Assembly: GCA_021129835.1 (NCBI GenBank)
Contig: JAJOKM010000037.1
Span: 1-6,577, forward strand
DNA: 6,577 nt
From: Thermodesulfovibrionales bacterium
GTDB lineage: Bacteria > Nitrospirota > Thermodesulfovibrionia > Thermodesulfovibrionales > Dissulfurispiraceae
Direction: 5' to 3'
Shown: positions 1-4,668 of the stretch, one piece after another
How the letters are laid out: every line of letters begins with the position of its first letter
How positions within the stretch are numbered: position 1 is the first letter of the stretch
The notes under the pieces: generated by a model
Seen by the model: the letters and a program-made list of their open reading frames with translations, nothing else
What the model was told of the DNA's origin: nothing
Database searches by the model: none
Made by a program: the position numbers and the translations under genes

Positions 1-42
1 TTTGAAGGGGTTAAAATTATATGGGTTAGTGGGATGAAATAG
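1..42 (+). CDS. possible C-terminal tail of an upstream gene (partial)
   Basis: From the first base, frame 1 is open for 13 codons (ending in the residues WVSGMK) and closes with TAG at 40-42. This could be the last few residues of a gene that begins left of the window. The stretch is too short to identify a family. Frame 2 is also open until TGA at 35-37, so even the frame is uncertain. Bases 43-90 between this stop and the trxA ribosome site hold no recognisable gene. Confidence 0.25.
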   Translation, partial: FEGVKIIWVSGMK

Positions 43-90
43 AGGATAGGAATTGTTGGTAAAAACTCTTGACAAAATGCTTGCAGACAT

Positions 91-97
91 AAGGAGG
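91..97 (+). promoter_or_regulatory. trxA Shine-Dalgarno sequence
   Basis: AAGGAGG, a near-perfect match to the anti-Shine-Dalgarno of 16S rRNA, lies 7 nt before the ATG at 105. It fixes the trxA start and suggests strong translation compared with ffh, the protease gene, larC and nifU, whose starts have weak or no such site. Confidence 0.85.
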
Positions 98-104
98 ATA
101 GACT

Positions 105-437
105 ATGGCAGAAGGCGTTGTTGAGCTTATAAGCGCTACATGGGACAAAGAGGTTTTGCAGGATAACGGTATAGTCATGATAGATTTCTGGGCAGCATGG
201 TGTGGTCCATGCAAGATGATTACCCCAGTAATTGAAGAATTGGCAAAAGAATATGCGGGCAAGATAAAAGTCGGAAAATTAAACACCGATGAAAATCCTG
301 ATATTGCCAGTAAATATAAGATAATGGGCATTCCTACGATTATGTTTTTTAAAAATGGGGAGAAAGTTGATCATATTGTGGGTGTTGTCCCCAAGCAGCA
401 GCTCAAGGCTAAAATAGATAAACTTATAGGGAGTTAA
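105..437 (+). CDS. trxA: thioredoxin
   Basis: Small cytoplasmic thiol-disulfide reductase of the thioredoxin family. It reduces disulfides in target proteins and is itself normally recharged by thioredoxin reductase, which is not in this window. The protein is 110 aa, the usual length for bacterial TrxA. The active site WCGPC lies at residues 32-36 within the stretch FWAAWCGPCK, the buried acidic residue is Asp27, and the cis-proline is Pro77 in GIPT. There is no signal peptide, so it is cytoplasmic rather than a periplasmic Dsb or ResA type. The start ATG has a strong Shine-Dalgarno sequence (AAGGAGG, 91-97) 7 nt upstream. The stop is only 8 nt before ffh, so the two are probably cotranscribed. 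The family assignment is very secure; the symbol trxA rests on the canonical active site. Confidence 0.96.
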   Translation: MAEGVVELISATWDKEVLQDNGIVMIDFWAAWCGPCKMITPVIEELAKEYAGKIKVGKLNTDENPDIASKYKIMGIPTIMFFKNGEKVDHIVGVVPKQQLKAKIDKLIGS

Positions 438-445
438 GGTGTTCT

Positions 446-1771
446 ATGTTTGAGAGTTTAAGTAATAAGCTGGACTCAATATTCAAGAAGTTAAAGGGCA
501 AAGGATTGCTGAAAGAGGAAGATATTGATGTTGCTCTTAAGGAAATAAGACTTGCCCTTCTTGAGGCCGATGTAAATTTTAAAGTTGTAAAAGACTTTGT
601 TCAACATGTCAAGGAAAAGGCTATAGGAAAAGATGTTATGGATAGCATCTCTCCTGGGCAGCAGGTTATAAAGATAGTACATGATGAGCTATGTGAGATG
701 TTAGGCTCTACAAATACAAAGATACAGCTTGCACCAAATCCCCCCACAATAATAATGATGGTTGGCCTTCACGGCTCTGGCAAGACAACCACCGCAGCAA
801 AGCTTGGAAGATTCTTTAAGAAGGAAGGCAGAAAGCCGATGCTTGTTGCTGCTGACCTGCAGAGACCGGCCGCAATTGACCAACTAATAGCCCTTGGCAA
901 GCAGATAGATATCCCTGTCTTTTATTCAAAAGAGGCTAAAGACCCCAAATCACTCTGTGAAGACGCACTGAAACGAGCAAGGCTGGACGGCAGGAATATC
1001 TTGATCCTCGATACAGCAGGAAGATTGCATATTGATGAAGGACTTATGAATGAACTTAGTCAGATCAAGGCAAAGGTCAATCCAAAGGAAGTCTTGCTCG
1101 TTGCAGATGCCATGACAGGCCAGGATGCAGTGAATATGGCAGAAGGATTTAATGACCAGATAGGCATAGACGGCATTATACTCACGAAAGTAGATAGCGA
1201 CGCAAGAGGTGGCGCTGCCCTTTCGATCAGAAAAGTCACCGGACGCCCTATAAAATTTATAGGTGTTGGCGAAAAAATTGAGATGCTCGAACCTTTTCAT
1301 CCCGGCAGGATTGCTGATAGGATACTTGGCAAGGGTGATGTGCTTACCTTAATTGAACAGGCACAGGAGTCGTTTGATCAGAAAGAGGCCGAGAAGCTCC
1401 ACAAAAAAATAAAAGCGGATAACTTTACCTTTGAAGATTTAAGGGATCAGCTCAAGAAGATCAGAGGTATGGGATCGCTCAAAAACCTTCTCAGTATGAT
1501 ACCTGGCATGGGCGCCGCTATAAAAGATGTGAATATTGATGAAAAAGAATTTGTAAAGATAGAATCAATTATTAATTCTATGACCCATGAGGAAAAAAGG
1601 AATCGCCATATAATAAATGGCAGCAGAAGAAGGAGAATAGCCATGGGGAGTGGCACAACAGTAGCAGATGTGAACAGGCTTATCAAGCAGCATTTAGAGA
1701 TGAAGAAGATGATGAAGATGCTTAAAAAAGGAGATAGTAAAAAGGGGTTTCGTCTGCCAAAGGTGATGTAA
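446..1771 (+). CDS. ffh: signal recognition particle protein Ffh (SRP54 GTPase)
   Basis: GTPase subunit of the bacterial signal recognition particle. It binds 4.5S RNA and hydrophobic signal sequences on nascent chains and docks with FtsY at the membrane. The 441-aa protein has the three expected domains: an N helical bundle with ALLEADV (37-43); a G domain with P-loop GLHGSGKT (107-114), DLQRPAA (137-143), DTAGR (189-193), TKVD (247-250) and DARGGAA (252-258); and a Met-rich M domain from about 325, with the 4.5S RNA-binding motif SRRRRIAMGSG (393-403). The C-terminus is basic and Met/Lys-rich. Start ATG 446 follows the trxA stop by 8 nt with a weak AAGGTG just upstream, which suggests translational coupling. 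Small departures from consensus, judged from memory of the family, are His109 where Gln is common in the P-loop, Ser251 where Gly is common after TKVD, and Met400 where Lys is common in the RNA-binding motif. FtsY is excluded by the M domain. Confidence 0.97.
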   Translation: MFESLSNKLDSIFKKLKGKGLLKEEDIDVALKEIRLALLEADVNFKVVKDFVQHVKEKAIGKDVMDSISPGQQVIKIVHDELCEMLGSTNTKIQLAPNPPTIIMMVGLHGSGKTTTAAKLGRFFKKEGRKPMLVAADLQRPAAIDQLIALGKQIDIPVFYSKEAKDPKSLCEDALKRARLDGRNILILDTAGRLHIDEGLMNELSQIKAKVNPKEVLLVADAMTGQDAVNMAEGFNDQIGIDGIILTKVDSDARGGAALSIRKVTGRPIKFIGVGEKIEMLEPFHPGRIADRILGKGDVLTLIEQAQESFDQKEAEKLHKKIKADNFTFEDLRDQLKKIRGMGSLKNLLSMIPGMGAAIKDVNIDEKEFVKIESIINSMTHEEKRNRHIINGSRRRRIAMGSGTTVADVNRLIKQHLEMKKMMKMLKKGDSKKGFRLPKVM

Positions 1772-1889
1772 TAGAGGAAATTAGCCACTTGAAATGAGAA
1801 AGAGCTAAAAAAATTTGATTAACTTCTTTACATTTTAGCATGCTTGATGTTCAAAGGTCTTTAATAAAGAATCCGGATAGTCAGACGTA
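1772..1889. other. 118-bp intergenic gap between ffh and the hydrogenase protease gene
   Basis: This AT-rich spacer holds no ORF of note. A clear hairpin followed by a T-tract was not found, so the end of the trxA-ffh transcript is not marked. A poor -35-like TTGATG at 1844-1849 is followed 17 nt later by AAGAAT at 1867-1872, too weak to call a promoter. rpsP, which often follows ffh in bacteria, is absent here. Confidence 0.6.
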
Positions 1890-2402
1890 GTGAATATAAG
1901 ACAATATAAAATATCCGTAATCGGTCTTGGCAATATTCTCTTAAGAGATGAGGGCGTTGGAGTCCATGTGGTAAACGCTATAAAACAGAGGTACATCTTT
2001 CCTCCAGAAGTCGAAATAATCGATGGAGGGACTACAGGTTTAGATCTATTGCCTTTTTTTGAAGGTAAGGACAAGATCCTGATTGTTGATGCGGCTGACT
2101 TTGGCAAAGAGCCTGGCCATATTGAAATAGTCGAAGATAAAAATATTCCCTCTCTCCTTAGCCCAAACTTATCGGCTCATCATGTAGGTCTTTCCGATCT
2201 GATTTTTGCTGCAGAAGCGTTAGATATGAGGCCACTGGAAATTTGCTTGATCGGCATACAGCCTAAATTTATCAATGTCAGTCTTGACATGACAGATGAA
2301 ATGAATGAGAAGTTAGATACTTTGGTAGAGATGTCTATAGAAAAACTGAAGGCGTGGAATGTAGAATGTGTTTTGCAGTACCAGCAAGAGTTGTCAAAAT
2401 AA
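1890..2402 (+). CDS. [NiFe]-hydrogenase maturation protease (HyaD/HybD/HycI family, peptidase M52)
   Basis: Nickel-dependent endopeptidase that clips the C-terminal extension of a [NiFe]-hydrogenase large subunit after nickel has been inserted. The 170-aa protein follows E. coli HybD closely: GLGNILLRDEGVGV at 12-25, DGGTTGLDLL at 45-54, IVDAADFG at 65-72 and SAHHVGL at 95-101. Residues expected to bind the nickel of the substrate are Glu21, Asp67 and His97, by alignment from memory to HybD Glu16, Asp62 and His93. The GTG at 1890 is the only usable start, since an in-frame TAG lies at 1878-1880 and the next Met is beyond the glycine motif. No good ribosome site precedes it. Its last 37 nt overlap hypC in another frame. 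No hydrogenase structural gene is nearby, so which hydrogenase it serves cannot be told, and I give no specific symbol. Confidence 0.93.
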   Translation: MNIRQYKISVIGLGNILLRDEGVGVHVVNAIKQRYIFPPEVEIIDGGTTGLDLLPFFEGKDKILIVDAADFGKEPGHIEIVEDKNIPSLLSPNLSAHHVGLSDLIFAAEALDMRPLEICLIGIQPKFINVSLDMTDEMNEKLDTLVEMSIEKLKAWNVECVLQYQQELSK

Positions 2403-2590
2403 ATAACTTAATTGCTACCATTGATGCGCATGGTGCGAGGAAGGATATAAGCCTTTTACTCCTTTCAGAAGAGGTAAAAATGGGTGATTATGTCCTTGTA
2501 CACGCAGGATTCGCTATCCAGAAGGTAGATGAAGATGCAGCAAAGGATGCCCTTAATCTCCTAAGGGAGATTGCAGAGGCCATAGAATGA
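2366..2590 (+). CDS. hypC: hydrogenase maturation chaperone HypC/HybG/HupF
   Basis: Small chaperone that, with HypD, carries the Fe(CN)2CO group during assembly of the [NiFe]-hydrogenase active site and delivers it to the large-subunit precursor. The family begins Met-Cys, and Cys2 is essential after Met removal. I therefore start at ATG 2366, giving 74 aa opening MCFAVPARV, not at the in-frame GTG 2354, which would bury the cysteine. Further family marks are the beta-barrel core and GDYVLVHAGFAIQKVDE at 40-56, including the conserved His46. The loop after Pro6 reads Ala-Arg where Gly-Lys is usual. The gene begins 37 nt inside the protease gene in another frame, so the two are likely translated from one mRNA. 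HypD, HypE and HypF are not in the window. The C-terminal helix (57-74) is typical. Confidence 0.94.
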   Translation: MCFAVPARVVKINNLIATIDAHGARKDISLLLLSEEVKMGDYVLVHAGFAIQKVDEDAAKDALNLLREIAEAIE

Positions 2591-2611
2591 TACTCTGATG
2601 TAACTACTCAG

Positions 2612-2664
2612 GTTCACAGTTCACGGTTATAAAGGCTGTTAACTTTGAACCGCGAACTGTGAAC
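2612..2664. repeat. strong inner hairpin, 17-bp stem
   Basis: Arms 2612-2628 and 2648-2664 pair at 16 of 17 positions, the only mismatch being A2623 against C2653. The outer 11 bp (GTTCACAGTTC with GAACTGTGAAC) are perfect. The 19-nt loop can itself add AAAG/CTTT pairing (2631-2634 with 2643-2646). A run of six T (2673-2678) lies 8 nt past the stem. That distance is large for a standard Rho-independent terminator, but the hairpin could slow or end transcription after hypC. Confidence 0.8.
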
Positions 2665-2682
2665 GTGGAACCTTTTTTGTCG

Positions 2683-2710
2683 TGAACCTTGAACCTTGAA
2701 CCTTGAACCT
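2683..2710 (+). repeat. four perfect tandem copies of the heptamer TGAACCT
   Basis: Four identical 7-bp units occupy 2683-2689, 2690-2696, 2697-2703 and 2704-2710. Looser copies of the same heptad (pattern NNGAACN) run at 2645-2651, 2652-2658, 2659-2665 and 2666-2672. The left hairpin arm holds the opposite orientation, GTTCACA and GTTCACG, at 2612-2618 and 2619-2625. The whole element therefore looks built from one heptamer motif in both orientations. Such short tandem heptads are prone to slippage and copy-number change. Confidence 0.9.
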
Positions 2711-2766
2711 AATAACCTGAGTAATTGCATAAAATCTGTGCAATCAGAAATAATAAGTATTATACC

Positions 2767-2775
2767 AAAGGAGGG
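2767..2775 (+). promoter_or_regulatory. zapB Shine-Dalgarno sequence that decides a GTG start
   Basis: AAAGGAGGG, with GGAGG at 2770-2774, ends 6 nt before the GTG at 2781 and 12 nt before the in-frame ATG at 2787. The spacing favours the GTG, which adds only two residues to the protein. Confidence 0.75.
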
Positions 2776-2780
2776 CTACC

Positions 2781-3002
2781 GTGGAGATGTTGCAGGCATT
2801 TCAAGAAAAAATATCCTATGCAGTAGAAAAAGTCAAGGCATTAAAAGAGGAAAAAGACAATCTCGAAAGGAGGATTAGTGAACTTGAGGAAGTTTTTAGA
2901 TTAAAGGATCAGGAGATCGAAAGGATTGCCTCAGAGAATTCATCGATAAGGAGTCAGTTAGAAAGCCTGCTCAATGAACTTAAATCAATAGAACTAGAAT
3001 AG
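2781..3002 (+). CDS. zapB: ZapB-like coiled-coil cell division protein
   Basis: A 73-aa, highly charged, almost wholly helical protein. A long coiled coil is visible from about residue 10 to 72, rich in Leu, Glu, Lys and Arg with heptad-like Leu/Ile spacing. It has no Cys, no signal peptide and no membrane segment. ZapB proteins are short coiled coils that bundle into filaments and link the Z-ring, through ZapA, to the chromosome terminus. Low-complexity coiled coils are hard to assign by sequence alone; the identification rests mainly on size, shape and the zapA gene immediately downstream. The stop TAG is followed after two codons (ACA ATT) by the zapA ATG in the same frame. The start is GTG 2781, chosen from its ribosome site. 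The alternative is an unrelated small coiled-coil protein. Confidence 0.75.
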   Translation: MEMLQAFQEKISYAVEKVKALKEEKDNLERRISELEEVFRLKDQEIERIASENSSIRSQLESLLNELKSIELE

Positions 3003-3008
3003 ACAATT

Positions 3009-3284
3009 ATGGAGGGCGTAGAGGTATATATTTCAGGGCAGAAATATGTAATTAAGGGTGATAAGTCAGCAGAATACATGAAACATCTTGCAGCCTTTGT
3101 AGATGGGAAGTTTAGAGAGGTTTATGCACTTTCTCCAAATATAACTTCATTAAGGGCTTCAATCCTTGTTTCCTTAAGTATTGCTGATGAATTGCACCGG
3201 ATTAAAAACGAATACACCTCAATCTCAAAAAGCATAAAGAGTATCGAGGACGGGACAGATACAATAATAAAGCTCTTTGAGTAA
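3009..3284 (+). CDS. zapA: cell division protein ZapA
   Basis: Small FtsZ-binding protein that crosslinks FtsZ protofilaments and promotes Z-ring formation in the cytoplasm at midcell. The 91-aa length suits the short ZapA class. It has the N-terminal beta region VEVYISGQKYVIKGD (4-18), then YMKHLAAFVDGKFREV (23-38), then the helix with SLSIADELHRIK (55-66) that precedes the C-terminal dimerising coiled coil. ATG 3009 is the only start, because an in-frame TAG (the zapB stop) lies 9 nt upstream. No Shine-Dalgarno sequence precedes it, and GGAGG occurs just inside the gene instead, so translation probably depends on coupling with zapB. The stop is 7 bp from the convergent larC stop. The 6S RNA gene that often follows zapA in proteobacteria is not here. 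Confidence 0.9.
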   Translation: MEGVEVYISGQKYVIKGDKSAEYMKHLAAFVDGKFREVYALSPNITSLRASILVSLSIADELHRIKNEYTSISKSIKSIEDGTDTIIKLFE

Positions 3285-3291
3285 TCCCGGT

Positions 3292-4476
3292 CTATATGAC
3301 ACCAACCCTTAACACCTCCTCGGCAATCTTTTTTATGGGGAGCTTGGTCTTTCTGGAGACGGCTCTTAAATCTTCATACTCTGGTGAAAGGTTTGTTATT
3401 TTATCGCCTATTCTGGATATCTTAACCCTGACATCTCCATATTTTGTCTTTACCTCTTTTACTTCCCTCTCCATGGTCTTTCTTTGGGCCCTGTAAAACC
3501 GCAGTCCGATCGTAGTGGTCTCTTTAAATAATATCTCTACTAACACCCCTACATCATGCTCATCGGCAATAGTGGTTAGTTTTATAGCAGGCCTGCCTTT
3601 TTTCATAATAATGTTTTCTAAAAAGACATCCATGGCCCCAGCACTGACTAATTTATCTATTACATCTTCGTAAATTTGTGGATTCATATCATCTATATTG
3701 GTCTCGATAATTGTCACAAAATCTCTGCTTGGGGCCTCAGTTGCACCAAGGGTCTCCTCACCTATAAGCAATCTCAGAGTGTTCGGCATGGTCGCGATAT
3801 CTTTATTCCCTGCCCCATATCCGATCCTTTTGACCCTCATTATCGGAATGGACGCAAGGGCAGAACCAAAACTACTTATAATTGCTGCCCCTGTGGGTGT
3901 GGTCAGTTCAAAGGGCATATCTGATAAATAGACTGGATGGCCAATGAGGAGTTCTATTGTTGCCGGCGCCGGCACAGGAAGCACCCCGTGAGATGTCTTT
4001 ACAAGGCCACTTCCGAGATTAATTGGCGATGCGTAAATCTCTTTAACTTCGAGGCCGTCAAGTCCTATCAATGTCCCAAATATATCTACTATACAGTCGA
4101 TTCCACCGAGTTCGTGGAGATGGATATTTTCGAATGGTTCACCATGGATTATTGCCTCTCCTTCAAAGAGTCTCCTAAAAATATGCTTGCCCTTTTGCTT
4201 AATCTCCTCAGATAATAATGAAGTATCTATTATCTCTTCGATATCTCTCCATCGCCTGCCTTCTGCCTCACGACTATCTATTATTACATCTACTTTAGTT
4301 GCCGATATCCCTGCCCTTAAGACTTTCCTATGTGTAAGGCTGTAACCTCTTATCGGGATCTTCTTTAGTTCTTCTTTTATGACATGGATATCTGCCCCAG
4401 CATCTACAAGTGCGCCGAGACACATATCCCCACTTATTCCAGCAAAGCAATCGAAGTATGCTATTATATTATTCAT
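3292..4476 (-). CDS. larC: nickel pincer cofactor biosynthesis protein LarC (nickel insertion)
   Basis: LarC (DUF111, TIGR00299) is the CTP-dependent cyclometallase that inserts nickel into the pyridinium bis-thiocarboxylate mononucleotide made by LarB and LarE, giving the cofactor of lactate racemase LarA and its relatives. The 394-aa protein matches throughout: YFDCFAGISGDM (7-18), HLHELGGIDCIVDIFG (119-134), SPINLGSGLVKTSHG (150-164), PVPAPATIELL (167-177), ELTTPTGAA (190-198), GYGAGNKD (219-226), ETNIDDMNP (258-266) and MKKGRPA (291-297). The start ATG at 4476-4474 is fixed by the family N-terminus; no good ribosome site precedes it. The gene is one uninterrupted frame, unlike Lactobacillus plantarum, where LarC is made by a programmed frameshift from larC1 and larC2. 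No other lar gene is in the window. It converges on zapA and diverges from the tRNA gene. Confidence 0.94.
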   Translation of the reverse strand: MNNIIAYFDCFAGISGDMCLGALVDAGADIHVIKEELKKIPIRGYSLTHRKVLRAGISATKVDVIIDSREAEGRRWRDIEEIIDTSLLSEEIKQKGKHIFRRLFEGEAIIHGEPFENIHLHELGGIDCIVDIFGTLIGLDGLEVKEIYASPINLGSGLVKTSHGVLPVPAPATIELLIGHPVYLSDMPFELTTPTGAAIISSFGSALASIPIMRVKRIGYGAGNKDIATMPNTLRLLIGEETLGATEAPSRDFVTIIETNIDDMNPQIYEDVIDKLVSAGAMDVFLENIIMKKGRPAIKLTTIADEHDVGVLVEILFKETTTIGLRFYRAQRKTMEREVKEVKTKYGDVRVKISRIGDKITNLSPEYEDLRAVSRKTKLPIKKIAEEVLRVGVI

Positions 4477-4525
4477 GAGATATTTTACATGAATTGCGTA
4501 AACTATATTAACCTAAGTTGTGCTT

Positions 4526-4551
4526 GAGGTGGGGTCACAAGACTCGACCTC
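4526..4551. repeat. 26-nt hairpin between larC and tRNA-Thr
   Basis: Bases 4526-4536 can pair with 4541-4551 across the 4-nt loop ACAA: GAGGT/ACCTC outside and GTC/GAC next to the loop. One G-G mismatch and one G-U wobble (plus strand) interrupt the 11-position stem. No T-tract follows on either strand, so it is not an evident terminator. It lies 17 bp before the tRNA and 49 bp upstream of the larC start, in a 92-bp divergent region with no convincing promoter. Function unknown. Confidence 0.45.
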
Positions 4552-4568
4552 TGACATGCTATGCCTTT

Positions 4569-4640
4569 GCCGGAATAGCTCAGTGGTAGAGCAGCTGATT
4601 CGTAATCAGCAGGCCGTGGGTTCGAGTCCCATTTCCGGCT
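4569..4640 (+). tRNA. tRNA-Thr, anticodon CGU (decodes ACG)
   Basis: A complete 72-nt cloverleaf folds by eye. The acceptor stem is GCCGGAA (4569-4575) with TTCCGGC (4633-4639), the D arm GCTC/GAGC (4578-4581 with 4589-4592), and the anticodon stem GCTGA/TCAGC (4594-4598 with 4606-4610) around loop TTCGTAA with anticodon CGT at 4601-4603. The T arm is GTGGG with CCCAT (4616-4620 with 4628-4632, ending in a G-T wobble) and T-loop TTCGAGT. The discriminator base is T4640. CCA is not encoded (TTA follows), so the CCA end must be added by nucleotidyltransferase. The anticodon makes it a threonine tRNA for ACG codons. It ends 28 bp before nifU with no terminator between, so the two may share a transcript that is processed. 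Confidence 0.96.
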
Positions 4641-4668
4641 TTACTGCCTCCTCGGGCCGGTATCTAAT

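Larger units (their letters stand above)
2598..2730. repeat. nested inverted-repeat / heptad-repeat element between hypC and zapB
   Basis: This 133-bp palindromic element has outer arms 2598-2614 and 2714-2730 that are complementary at 15 of 17 positions (core TACTCAGGTT / AACCTGAGTA, 10 perfect). One of the two differences is a G-U wobble in plus-strand RNA. Inside it lie a second hairpin and a tandem heptad array, listed separately. It fills most of the 190 bp between the hypC stop and the zapB start and contains no gene. No flanking target-site duplication is evident. It resembles a non-autonomous intergenic repeat (MITE- or REP-like), but copy number elsewhere in the genome cannot be known from here. 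Confidence 0.75.

Noticed and set aside
69..74. Perfect TTGACA upstream of trxA as a sigma-70 -35 box
   Set aside because: No -10-like sequence lies 16-18 nt downstream; that position is occupied by the Shine-Dalgarno sequence itself.
69..85. Sigma-54-like promoter (TTGACA, then CTTGCA with correct -24/-12 spacing)
   Set aside because: The near-invariant GG at -24 reads GA, and the start of transcription would fall inside the trxA ribosome site.
1783..1813. TTAGC / GCTAA inverted repeat after ffh as a terminator
   Set aside because: Only 5 bp with a long loop, and followed by A rather than T on the plus strand.
1815..1872. Promoter candidates TTGATT and TTGATG between ffh and the protease gene
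   Set aside because: Neither has a good -10 box at acceptable spacing.
2612..2678. Inner hairpin plus T6 as a definite Rho-independent terminator
   Set aside because: The T-tract begins 8 nt after the stem, too far for a standard terminator; kept only as a possibility.
2598..2730. CRISPR array
   Set aside because: Repeats are 7 bp, contiguous and palindromic with no unique spacers, and no cas gene is present.
2696..2878. 60-codon plus-strand frame over the heptad repeats and the start of zapB
   Set aside because: Runs through repeat DNA and overlaps zapB in another frame; it has no ribosome site and no recognisable protein character.
3676..4215. Plus-strand open frames opposite larC
   Set aside because: They lie antisense to a complete larC and their translations show no family features.
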